A program made the position numbers and the translations under genes. Below are positions 1 through 8,179 of a stretch of 64,000 bases of DNA, in pieces; the stretch's first letter is position 1, and each line of letters begins with the position of its first letter. Below the pieces are notes generated by a model. That model saw only the letters and a list, made by a program, of their open reading frames with translations, did no database searches and was not told the DNA's origin. Origin of the DNA: Paenibacillus_E allorhizoplanae (GTDB lineage: Bacteria > Bacillota > Bacilli > Paenibacillales > NBRC-103111); assembly GCF_927798215.1 (NCBI RefSeq), contig NZ_CAKMMW010000003.1, positions 310,001-374,000 on the forward strand, read 5' to 3'.

Positions 1-3000
1 TCGATCTGTGCCTGGGTCACGGCAGTGTCAGTCTCTACTGCCTTGGCTGCGTTAATCGCCGATTGAAGCGTCGCTTTGGAACCTGCCGGATATTGTCCGA
101 TCAGCGTTCCCTCCACCGAAGCATTAATGAGTGCCTCTGCGGCAACAATGGCTGCGGTTAAGTTTGTTTTGTTTGCATATTGCACGTTTACTGTAAGCTT
201 GTAGGAAGCAAGTGTACTTTCAAGTCCTGCGCCGACAACGGCAATGGAAGCGGCTTGAAGATCTACACTTCCATTCGTTCCATTCGCTTTGGATGTAAAG
301 TTCAACTCGAACACATCACTGTTCGCCGTGATAGCTTTAGCTGCACCTAAACTTGAAGCAATAATGCGCACTTGGCCCGCAACTGAGGTTTTCGTTGAAA
401 CAATATCGAAACCATCCTTCAATGATGTAGCTGAGATAAAATCCAGCTTGCTCGCATCATAAGTTACCGTCGCATCCAGCGCATATACGCTGTCCGTCAC
501 ACTATCCAGACTGTACGTGACATTGAAGTTTTGTCCTCCATCTACGGAGGCAGGTCCTGTCAATTTATTGTTCAAGTCCTGATTAGGAATCGGTATTGGA
601 CCTGTCCGCGTAAAGCGAACGCCATCGGCTAGAATAAAATTGCCTTGTGTATAAGAATTGGTAACAACAACGCTGCCTGATTCCCCTTTATGAAAAGGGT
701 AGCTGCCAATTTTATACCAACTCTTCCCATTTTGCGATTGATTCACGAAGACTGTTTCAGAACCGTTCGCATGATGGATGGTAAAAGGAGCATTCTGCGT
801 TCCAGTCGTTATATGCTGCCATACATAGACATCATACATGCCGTCAGTTGGAATGACTGGCTTGTAGCTCACGCTAGATGCGCCATTTTTCGTTGTATTT
901 AAAGCAAAATTACCTTTATTTGCATCTGCATTCGTTCTGTTTTCCCATTGGCCCAAGAGGGTCACGCCAGTCGGATCTGAATTATCCATGGTAATCGTAA
1001 CGTTCTCTGGCACCAGCTCGAAGCTAATGTTATCAAACACAACTTTGCCGACACCTGAAAGGATACCTACATTAAGAACCAACGTTTTGGGTGCAGTGAC
1101 TTCATACGTTTGGCTGTAGTTAACATACTGATTCGTTAAGGTAACAGGTGCAAGTTGATGGTCGCTTGCCCCGTCCCAAATGTTCAACTCTGGTTGTACA
1201 TCGCTGCCCTCCAGCTTTTTAATTTGGGCGGAAAGCACGTACGTACCAGGTTGTATGATATCTACTTGCTGGTAAATGAACGTTCTATTATTCGGAGCAC
1301 CTGCCGAATTAAATTCTGCCGCGCTTTGTCCTGCAAATTGAGAAGTCTTCGTCACATAAGCATTAGTTCCATATACACCTCTGTTCCAGCCCATCGTCCA
1401 ATCCGGTAGCAGCACAGCGGACGAGCCGCCAGCTGTGTCTCCGCTTAAGCGTTCGAAGTCCCCATTCTTCACTGTCGCAAGTGGCACATCTCCCGTGACT
1501 TTCGTGATTTGTAATGGAGCTTGACTGACAATAAACAAGCTATTCTTTTTCATCAACCGTTTCGTTCCATCGAAATCCGTAACCGGAACCGCATTGCCAT
1601 AGGCATCCTGCGCACTAACGACTTGCTCAGCGTTGGCGACAGTCACATATAGTAAGAGGTCATCCGCTGATAGTACACTTAAATATTTACCATCCGTACG
1701 TTTCAGATAGTGATTAACTTTGAGGAAATTAGCCCCTTCAAAGCCAGTATAAGAACCTAAATACTCGTCAGCCTTACGAATATGATGCTGCAACGTCGCT
1801 AACGTCTGATACATTTCTGTAGGCGACTGAGAATGTCGTGTGACGAATGTATCCTCGGCCGGTGTGCCCATGTTGATATATTTAGCTGTACCTGCACGCA
1901 AGAAATCCATGTAATTCCACACCGTGTCATAAATGCGCCATGGTGTATAGGTACTATTAAGTGGGTACACTTCCGACTGCCACAATTGCAGATTCGGGTG
2001 AGTCGTTTTGGCTTGAGCATACGCAGTAAGTATATCCGCTATTTTCTCCGTTCCACTATATCCATGCACATTGTAAATATCGTAATAGTTAACGTTATCT
2101 CCTTTGAGCATATCAACAGCCAACTGACGATCCGCAGCCGGGTCAGGCGTTGCAAATCCGCTAGTTGTTACGAAGAGCTCAAGGTCTTGACCTGTTGCCA
2201 ACTTATACTCGGATTTCACTCGCTGTGCTTGTTCATAGGCAATTTTTTGCATCAAGATATACTCTTCGTTCGTACCGGAGAAGCCAGCTGCAATGGTCTT
2301 GGGATTCGAAGTTGGGTGGAAATTCACCTCGTTGACGATCTCCCAATATTTCACTTTGCCAGCATAGCGCTTCATTGTCTGGTACACATAGTTGCTCCAA
2401 TCCTCGCCAGTTCCAGGAACTCCATTCGTATACTTGATATCCTTAGGCACCCAACGCTCCGCTCGATACATAAGGTCGTTTAAGCCTGCTTGAATATCCT
2501 GTTCGGAAGGTCTGGTAGATGCCCAATCGGACGGGTAACCAAGGACGGCGAGCACATCCATTCCTGCCTCTTGTGCTCTCTCGACGTAAGCATCGCTTTT
2601 GACCCAATCGAAATTGCCCTTCGTAGGCTCAACGGCATACCATAAGAACTGTAATGCACCTTCCCAACCGCGCGTGGCACTCGTATGAATTTTGGTCCAT
2701 GCGGACATATCATAGTCGTAATTCGCGTGCTGTCCATAATATTTGGCATATTTACCATCTGCCACTCCCGATTCATCTGCGGGTACTTTCGATATCCCAC
2801 TCTTATAGACAATGGGGGCGGAACCGCTTGAACTTACCGTCGTTTCCAAATACCAGAAGCCTACCTTATTCTTCAACATAGGAAGGGCCAGATTTTCGAT
2901 GTGATATGTACCTCCAGCAGCTACTTGCACATTAGGGTAGGACTCGGTAAATTCCACCTTCCCGTATGGGTCAGTTGCTTTAATGCTTACGTCGAAGGTC

Positions 3001-4778
3001 TTGGCGCTATCCCCATAATTCACCGTCATCATGGGATAGACAGCATCTTCGCCTGAATAGTAAACCTGTTTCTCATTGCGGAATGCAGGCTTTACTACAC
3101 TATACTTAGATGAGTTATGCCATGGTGTCATAAACTTTTGGGATTGAATGTCTTGACCATAGGTAATGTCAGCAAGAAGTGCTGTATCCGTTCCTCGGCT
3201 GAAAGTCTGTGCCGTGTGCTCCAACTCGCCTGAACTTAGCGCTTTGGTCGAAATCTTAACCTGACTGATATTGAAAGGACTGCTGCGTTCTACCATGAAT
3301 TCGTAGGGCATGAACTTCTCCAAAACTGCTGCTGCAGTTACAGGAGTTGGAGGTGTAATTTCAACACCATCTTTATAAATGGCGGCATAACCGCCCGTCC
3401 CCATTTTCCAGGAAAATGCCAGATTGAACGGCTGACCGATTTGATAGCTGAGCTGATTCGGCTGCGCATACGCATAAGCGCCATTGGTACCTTCGCCGTT
3501 TCTTACAAAGAAAGTAAGCGGTTGTTCGTACACGGCATTCGTACCGGTAGGCTTCTTAGTCGGCGGTGGAATATGCGCCTGAATCAATGTATTACCGGGA
3601 CCACTTTGTTCCGGGATTAATTTAAACAGGAAATCCCAAGTGTTGCCGAATTCCTCGTAAGGCTTATCCAAACGCAATCGAAGCTCAATCGTCCCCTCAT
3701 TCGGATTGATGATGCCCGGCGCATAATCGCGATACCAAGTAGGGGTATCTGTGAAATTTCCGGAGTCGCCACCGCTGATGACCGGACTCGGAGCAACCGT
3801 TACCGTGAGATTTTTATTTACCGATGCGTTCCCTATACTCAGTTTGATGACAGCGTTTTCATTTACGTCCGAGCTTGTCAGATTCTTTGCTTTGAGCAGG
3901 AGATTTCCATCTACTACCTTTAAATAAGTGCCGTCCACTGGAGCAATTGCGGTAATTTGAACATTCGGATTACTTATACTCCCCGTCTTCAATCGAAGAA
4001 CTTGTTCATACACGTTCGCACCAACTGTCGTGCTTCCCGCAATCGTACTCGTCGATTCGTACTTTTCTTTTTCCAGATCGATTGCCCATTGATTCATGGA
4101 AGCTGACATGTCGGCATCACGCGCAACTTGGTTGGCATCCAATCCTGCTTGGTCCGGCAGCTCTCCGACCTTGACAAACTTGATGCCGTCGATTGCGATC
4201 GGAATCGTGCCATTAGCCGCAGGTGCCACTGGAGGGAAATATTGGTATCCGGTTCCGCCTGCTATAATGGGATACGTCTGCCCGCTTCGGAAAGGGTATA
4301 CACCGTATGGCACCCATGCATCTGTCCCGTTGCCTGAACTCGGGTTGTTAATAACATGTTCACCTGCGGCATTCGTAATCTTATACGGAACGTTGCCCGC
4401 ATACCAGCGAGTCGTTGCAGGCTTCCTTACATAGAAGGCGTACATGCCATCCTGCGGAAACTGAGGTGCAAACGTCATACTTTGAGGCGTAGCCTTGTTC
4501 AAATTCGCATAAGTAAATCTGCTTTGATACGTTCCACTTGCTCCTTGAATGAAGTTCGCCACGCTTGGCGGAGCTGCAAGCCCCGTGTATGTGACACCCG
4601 GATCTTGATCATCTAGGATTACACCAATCTCCTCAGCGCCTAGCACATCACCTGTAGCTGCATAAACGGCTGTCATTCCAATCGGGACGATGCTGATAAG
4701 CAGCATCGCAATCATGATCAGCGCTATGACCTTTTTAACAACACGACTTTCCCGTACCCTTGTCATCTTCTTCAACAT
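1..4778 (-). CDS. Secreted clan GH-A glycosidase with golvesin-like, cohesin and helical modules (3' end outside window)
   Basis: The reading frame is open from the ATG at 4778 to the window edge, so at least 1592 residues are present and the C-terminus is missing. The start follows GGAGGT with good spacing. A signal peptide covers roughly residues 1-38. A golvesin-like beta module (about 50-200) precedes beta-sandwich regions. A TIM-barrel glycosidase of clan GH-A follows (about 690-1010), with WEIVNE (acid/base Glu about 817) and LWQSE (nucleophile Glu about 936), the GH5/GH39 pattern; the exact family is uncertain. Then come a carbohydrate-binding-like beta module, a second golvesin-like module, a cohesin (about 1410-1530) and the start of a helical FIVAR-like segment. 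Two proteins at 40106-53545 have cohesin and helical segment followed by a dockerin, so a dockerin is probably just outside the window. The substrate is not evident; a plant cell wall glycan is inferred from the neighbourhood. Confidence 0.85.
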   Translation of the reverse strand, partial: MLKKMTRVRESRVVKKVIALIMIAMLLISIVPIGMTAVYAATGDVLGAEEIGVILDDQDPGVTYTGLAAPPSVANFIQGASGTYQSRFTYANLNKATPQSMTFAPQFPQDGMYAFYVRKPATTRWYAGNVPYKITNAAGEHVINNPSSGNGTDAWVPYGVYPFRSGQTYPIIAGGTGYQYFPPVAPAANGTIPIAIDGIKFVKVGELPDQAGLDANQVARDADMSASMNQWAIDLEKEKYESTSTIAGSTTVGANVYEQVLRLKTGSISNPNVQITAIAPVDGTYLKVVDGNLLLKAKNLTSSDVNENAVIKLSIGNASVNKNLTVTVAPSPVISGGDSGNFTDTPTWYRDYAPGIINPNEGTIELRLRLDKPYEEFGNTWDFLFKLIPEQSGPGNTLIQAHIPPPTKKPTGTNAVYEQPLTFFVRNGEGTNGAYAYAQPNQLSYQIGQPFNLAFSWKMGTGGYAAIYKDGVEITPPTPVTAAAVLEKFMPYEFMVERSSPFNISQVKISTKALSSGELEHTAQTFSRGTDTALLADITYGQDIQSQKFMTPWHNSSKYSVVKPAFRNEKQVYYSGEDAVYPMMTVNYGDSAKTFDVSIKATDPYGKVEFTESYPNVQVAAGGTYHIENLALPMLKNKVGFWYLETTVSSSGSAPIVYKSGISKVPADESGVADGKYAKYYGQHANYDYDMSAWTKIHTSATRGWEGALQFLWYAVEPTKGNFDWVKSDAYVERAQEAGMDVLAVLGYPSDWASTRPSEQDIQAGLNDLMYRAERWVPKDIKYTNGVPGTGEDWSNYVYQTMKRYAGKVKYWEIVNEVNFHPTSNPKTIAAGFSGTNEEYILMQKIAYEQAQRVKSEYKLATGQDLELFVTTSGFATPDPAADRQLAVDMLKGDNVNYYDIYNVHGYSGTEKIADILTAYAQAKTTHPNLQLWQSEVYPLNSTYTPWRIYDTVWNYMDFLRAGTAKYINMGTPAEDTFVTRHSQSPTEMYQTLATLQHHIRKADEYLGSYTGFEGANFLKVNHYLKRTDGKYLSVLSADDLLLYVTVANAEQVVSAQDAYGNAVPVTDFDGTKRLMKKNSLFIVSQAPLQITKVTGDVPLATVKNGDFERLSGDTAGGSSAVLLPDWTMGWNRGVYGTNAYVTKTSQFAGQSAAEFNSAGAPNNRTFIYQQVDIIQPGTYVLSAQIKKLEGSDVQPELNIWDGASDHQLAPVTLTNQYVNYSQTYEVTAPKTLVLNVGILSGVGKVVFDNISFELVPENVTITMDNSDPTGVTLLGQWENRTNADANKGNFALNTTKNGASSVSYKPVIPTDGMYDVYVWQHITTGTQNAPFTIHHANGSETVFVNQSQNGKSWYKIGSYPFHKGESGSVVVTNSYTQGNFILADGVRFTRTGPIPIPNQDLNNKLTGPASVDGGQNFNVTYSLDSVTDSVYALDATVTYDASKLDFISATSLKDGFDIVSTKTSVAGQVRIIASSLGAAKAITANSDVFELNFTSKANGTNGSVDLQAASIAVVGAGLESTLASYKLTVNVQYANKTNLTAAIVAAEALINASVEGTLIGQYPAGSKATLQSAINAAKAVETDTAVTQAQI

Positions 4779-4855
4779 CTCGAGACACACCTCCATGATT
4801 ATGATCACACCAGTAATAAGACTTCAGTCACCTCAGATCTTATGGGTATGATCTT

Positions 4856-4885
4856 ATTCTAAGAAATGGATGGATGCGTCCACAA
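4856..4885 (-). promoter_or_regulatory. Possible promoter of the GH-A glycosidase gene
   Basis: On the minus strand TTGTGG (4885-4880) and TAGAAT (4861-4856) are separated by 18 bases, about 80 bases before the ATG at 4778. It fits a sigma-A promoter by eye only. Confidence 0.35.
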
Positions 4886-4927
4886 CAGGACAGAAGTAAG
4901 ATATCTATGACAAAAGGACGGACTATT

Positions 4928-5806
4928 TCAACGCTTGCCAATATCGGAATTCATCGCCATAAACTGACTGGGCTTAACTCCTACCGTAGACTTGAAAGAT
5001 CGACTGAATAAATAAATGCTTGAAAAGCCCACCATCTCCGCAATAGCGGTTAAAGTTTGAGTCCCTTCGATCATTCTTATTTTCGATTGCTCGATGCGAA
5101 TATGTGTCAAATATTTATGAATCGTAATGCCAAGCTGATCTTTAAATAAAAACGATAAATGATTGGTTGATATGCCAACATGCTCACTTATCGTATGATT
5201 ATCGAGTTCAGGGTCCCAATATCTTTCATTAATGAATGTGATGGTGTTTTCAATAAACACCCAGCCCTTCGTCAGCTTTCCCTCTCTACTGTTATGACCC
5301 ACTTGTCCCTTCATAAAAAGGACTAATAACTCTAAACAAATCCCTTTAAGGATCAACGAATAACCTGATCTCCGATCCAGAAACTCCTTCTGCATGATGA
5401 GGAATCTTTTCTTTAACTCAATCTGGTCCGGCAATTGCAAGCGGGAAATGGGGCTTGTAGATGCAAACTGCATCTCTTTATCTGTAATGGCTTTACGCTC
5501 TTCCGTAATCACTTGGTCCTTCCATGAGCTTCGTTCTTCGTCATAATACAAGTCAAAATGAACGATATATTGGATCAAAGGTATCTCTGATGTAGAGCGA
5601 ATAATATGCGCCATAAAGGGAGGCATAAGGAGAATATCTCCCTCCTTCACCTCATATTTGACTCCGTTCAAAAAAAACTCAGCTTCCCCTTGCTCGATAT
5701 AGGTAAACACATGGTCATAATCCATCCATTCACCTGCCAGAGAGAAGGATTTATGAATTTTGACCACTCTGACGTAAGGCGATAAGCTGTTCATCCAAGT
5801 CTCCAT
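4928..5806 (-). CDS. AraC-family transcriptional regulator with cupin sensor domain
   Basis: A 292-residue protein. The frame is open further upstream, but the ATG at 5806 is preceded by GGAGGG with 7-base spacing, and an earlier start would run into the neighbouring gene. The N-terminal half is a cupin-like sugar-sensing fold (HVFTYIEQGEAEF, EGDILLMPP). The C-terminal 100 residues hold two helix-turn-helix units typical of AraC/XylS proteins (IAEMVGFSS, YLFSRSFK). It is the last gene of a three-gene unit after the two dehydrogenases, 34 bases after the oxidoreductase stop, so it probably controls that operon or the adjacent surface glycosidase. The ligand is unknown. Confidence 0.9.
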   Translation of the reverse strand: METWMNSLSPYVRVVKIHKSFSLAGEWMDYDHVFTYIEQGEAEFFLNGVKYEVKEGDILLMPPFMAHIIRSTSEIPLIQYIVHFDLYYDEERSSWKDQVITEERKAITDKEMQFASTSPISRLQLPDQIELKKRFLIMQKEFLDRRSGYSLILKGICLELLVLFMKGQVGHNSREGKLTKGWVFIENTITFINERYWDPELDNHTISEHVGISTNHLSFLFKDQLGITIHKYLTHIRIEQSKIRMIEGTQTLTAIAEMVGFSSIYLFSRSFKSTVGVKPSQFMAMNSDIGKR

Positions 5807-5840
5807 GTACTTCCCTCCAGCGAAATGATTGATGAATGTC

Positions 5841-6974
5841 TCAATATTTAATTTTAAGCCGTGCTCCGTTTGACGCCGACTTTGCGATCGCATCCAGCAC
5901 CACTTGATTCCGATAGCCATCCTCGAAGCTTGGGGACGGATTCACATGTGTTGAAATGCCTTGCATAAACGCATGCATCAGATTAATAAACGTATGTTCA
6001 TAGCCAATACCATGGCCAGCAGGCCAATAGGCCCCAGCATATGGGTGTACGCTTTCCGTACAATGAATCGTTCTAAAGCCTTGCATGCCGAATACATCAT
6101 TGTCCAAGTATAACTGAAGGGTATTCATATTTTCCATATCCCAGCGTAAAGAACCTTTGGAACCGTTGATTTCGAGGCGATTCCCATTGCGGTTTCCCTT
6201 GCCAAAACGCGAAGCTTCGAATACGCCAAAGGCGCCATTCTCAAACTTGGCCAAAGCCGCAACCGCATCGTCTACATCTACGTCTGCCATGGTTGGTTCG
6301 CCCTCTACAGGCCTCTTCTGGATAAACGTTTCCATCATGCCAGTAACTTCTTTAATTTCTCCCACCAAAAATCGAGCCAAATCAATAGAATGAGCCATAA
6401 GGTCACCTAAAGTTCCTGAGCCGCATATGTCTTTCTTAAGACGCCAAACAAGAGGAAAATCCGCATCCATGAGCCAATCTTGCAAGTATTGCGCTCTCAC
6501 ATGATAGATTTCCCCTATAACCCCATCATTAATTAACTTTTTGGCATATTGGATGGCCGGTGCGAACCGGTAGTTATGCGAGATCATATGGATCACATTG
6601 GCTTTCTGAGCAGCCTTCCACATGGTGAAAGCTTGCTCTTTCTGCATGGCGAGTGGCTTTTCGCAGATGATATGCTTCCCCGCTTGAGCAGCTGCTATGG
6701 CAATATCCGCATGCAAATGATTCGGAGTACCGATATCAATGACATCAATATCATTCCTCTCTATGAGGCGACGCCAATCGGTTTCATACGATAACCATCC
6801 AAATTTATCAGCCGCACGTTTAACACTGGCTTCATCACGACCAACGATCGTTTGCAGTACAGGGTCGATATCTGTATCAAAATAGAAAGGAAGATCCCGG
6901 TACGCATGGCTATGAGCTTTGCCCATAAATTTGTAGCCGATCATGCCAATGCGAACTTTTCTTTTCAGACTCAT
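5841..6974 (-). CDS. Gfo/Idh/MocA-family NAD(P)-dependent oxidoreductase
   Basis: A 377-residue cytoplasmic sugar or polyol oxidoreductase. The N-terminal Rossmann fold starts with GMIGYKFMGKAH near residue 9, and the family EKPLA motif is near residue 98. A C-terminal beta-sheet domain follows. The ATG overlaps the stop of the upstream dehydrogenase by 4 bases (ATGA), so translation is coupled. Such pairs of an MDR-type dehydrogenase and a Gfo/Idh enzyme often oxidise or epimerise sugar derivatives released from glycans. The precise substrate cannot be told. It belongs to the operon 7981-4928. Confidence 0.9.
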   Translation of the reverse strand: MSLKRKVRIGMIGYKFMGKAHSHAYRDLPFYFDTDIDPVLQTIVGRDEASVKRAADKFGWLSYETDWRRLIERNDIDVIDIGTPNHLHADIAIAAAQAGKHIICEKPLAMQKEQAFTMWKAAQKANVIHMISHNYRFAPAIQYAKKLINDGVIGEIYHVRAQYLQDWLMDADFPLVWRLKKDICGSGTLGDLMAHSIDLARFLVGEIKEVTGMMETFIQKRPVEGEPTMADVDVDDAVAALAKFENGAFGVFEASRFGKGNRNGNRLEINGSKGSLRWDMENMNTLQLYLDNDVFGMQGFRTIHCTESVHPYAGAYWPAGHGIGYEHTFINLMHAFMQGISTHVNPSPSFEDGYRNQVVLDAIAKSASNGARLKIKY

Positions 6975-7981
6975 GACTCGCTCCAGTCAAATAAAACACC
7001 ACTGTATTGATCCTTATGCAATCGAAGACCCTCGTAAGCTTTCTTAGCTTCTTCCGGCTTCAGCACATGGCTGATTAAAGGTTCAATCTGCAACCGTCTC
7101 TGCTTCATCATCTCGAATATGATGCTCGAGTTTCTAACCAACGAATGTTTGACAAACTCGTTAGCCTCAATCGGATAACGCCATTCATGCGCTCCCTTGA
7201 ACGTAATACAGCCCCTGCCATAGAGATGGCAGTAGTTCAGAACATCCGTCACGTCCGTGTTATATTCACCGCGAGGACTGCCTAAGAAAATGATTTCGCC
7301 TAATTTGGCGATATAGGGGAGGCTCTGGATCGCTACTTGCGGGACCCCCGTAGCTTCAATATGCGTAGAAACTCCTTTTCCATGGGTAATATCGGCGATT
7401 TGTTCCTTCACACTGTCTTGTCCACCATTCAAACCATAGATAACACCACACTGCTTGGCTATTCGAAGTCGCTCCACAGATAAATCGACACCAATCACCG
7501 TAGCGCCCTGTGCCTGTGCCAGTTGAGCGGCCATATTTCCGATGAGTCCAAGCCCCGTTACGCTAACATAATCACCAAATTCAATGTTCGAAACACGAAT
7601 CGCCGTCGTTGCAACGGTTGCCATGCGAGTAAATGGTACCCATTTCAAATCCAAGTTCTCCGGAACTTTAAGGAAAGTCCCTCTTATCGAAACAACCTCA
7701 TACTTGGAGTGAGTTCCGTAATGAAAAACAATATCGCCGGATGTAAACCCCGTCACGCCTGCCCCCACTTCCACGATCTCACTTACGGCTGCATAACCTG
7801 GAATGCCAGGCATCTGGAACCAAGCTTCGTTCCCCGACAGCATGGCCAGTTCAGTTCCCGGACTGATTAAGGTATACAGCTTCTTGACCAGTACCTCCTC
7901 TACCCCTATCTGCACGGAGAAATTCTCTTCCACCGTTTCAACCTGCCATGGACTTAGAAAAATCACTTTTTTGTTGTTCAT
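6971..7981 (-). CDS. Medium-chain (MDR) alcohol dehydrogenase-like protein
   Basis: A 336-residue medium-chain dehydrogenase/reductase. It has a GroES-like N-terminal domain and a Rossmann fold (SVTGLGLIGNMAAQLAQ). At the usual catalytic zinc Cys position it has ISPGTEL instead of a CGTD-type motif, and the four-Cys structural zinc loop is not visible, so it is probably a zinc-independent subgroup member. GTELA-type relatives occur in sugar and polyol gene clusters. The start at 7981 follows AAGGAGTG. It is the first gene of a three-gene operon with the Gfo/Idh protein and the AraC regulator. The substrate is unknown. Confidence 0.85.
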   Translation of the reverse strand: MNNKKVIFLSPWQVETVEENFSVQIGVEEVLVKKLYTLISPGTELAMLSGNEAWFQMPGIPGYAAVSEIVEVGAGVTGFTSGDIVFHYGTHSKYEVVSIRGTFLKVPENLDLKWVPFTRMATVATTAIRVSNIEFGDYVSVTGLGLIGNMAAQLAQAQGATVIGVDLSVERLRIAKQCGVIYGLNGGQDSVKEQIADITHGKGVSTHIEATGVPQVAIQSLPYIAKLGEIIFLGSPRGEYNTDVTDVLNYCHLYGRGCITFKGAHEWRYPIEANEFVKHSLVRNSSIIFEMMKQRRLQIEPLISHVLKPEEAKKAYEGLRLHKDQYSGVLFDWSES

Positions 7982-8000
7982 CGCATTGATACACTCCTTT

Positions 8001-8022
8001 ATATTGATCTCATTTTCAATAT
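8001..8022. promoter_or_regulatory. Inverted repeat before the dehydrogenase operon
   Basis: Perfect 7-base arms ATATTGA and TCAATAT flank an 8-base spacer. It lies just upstream of the ribosome binding site of the gene starting at 7981. It could be an operator for the AraC protein of the same operon. Confidence 0.35.
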
Positions 8023-8070
8023 AAATGTTTTTACTTGGAGCGTCTTTGACGTAAAAAATGATTTTTTATC

Positions 8071-8104
8071 AAAAAACACGAAACCCTAAATTGGGTTCCG
8101 TGTT
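8071..8104 (-). terminator. Rho-independent terminator of the SLH beta-helix gene
   Basis: Arms AACACGGAACCC and GGGTTTCGTGTT (one mismatch) are followed on the minus strand by a T run. It lies 76 bases after the stop of the gene ending at 8180. Confidence 0.75.
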
Positions 8105-8179
8105 CTTGTTCTTGCGACGTTCTTCAGAAATAATATATGATTGACAACATCGATTATCCAAAGTATGAAAAAGATTGAC

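Noticed and set aside
1833..2483. 216-codon plus-strand reading frame
   Set aside because: It lies entirely opposite the coherent GH-A glycosidase coding frame, has no ribosome binding site and its translation looks like random Cys/His/Ile-rich sequence.
4898..4915. GATATCTTA sequence resembling the shared activator element, upstream of the GH-A glycosidase gene
   Set aside because: The A-rich first half and the -10 at the fixed distance are missing, so it was not counted as a fifth copy.
5807..5920. N-terminal extension of the AraC protein into the oxidoreductase gene
   Set aside because: No ribosome binding site, and it overlaps the neighbouring coding region; the ATG at 5806 has a perfect site.
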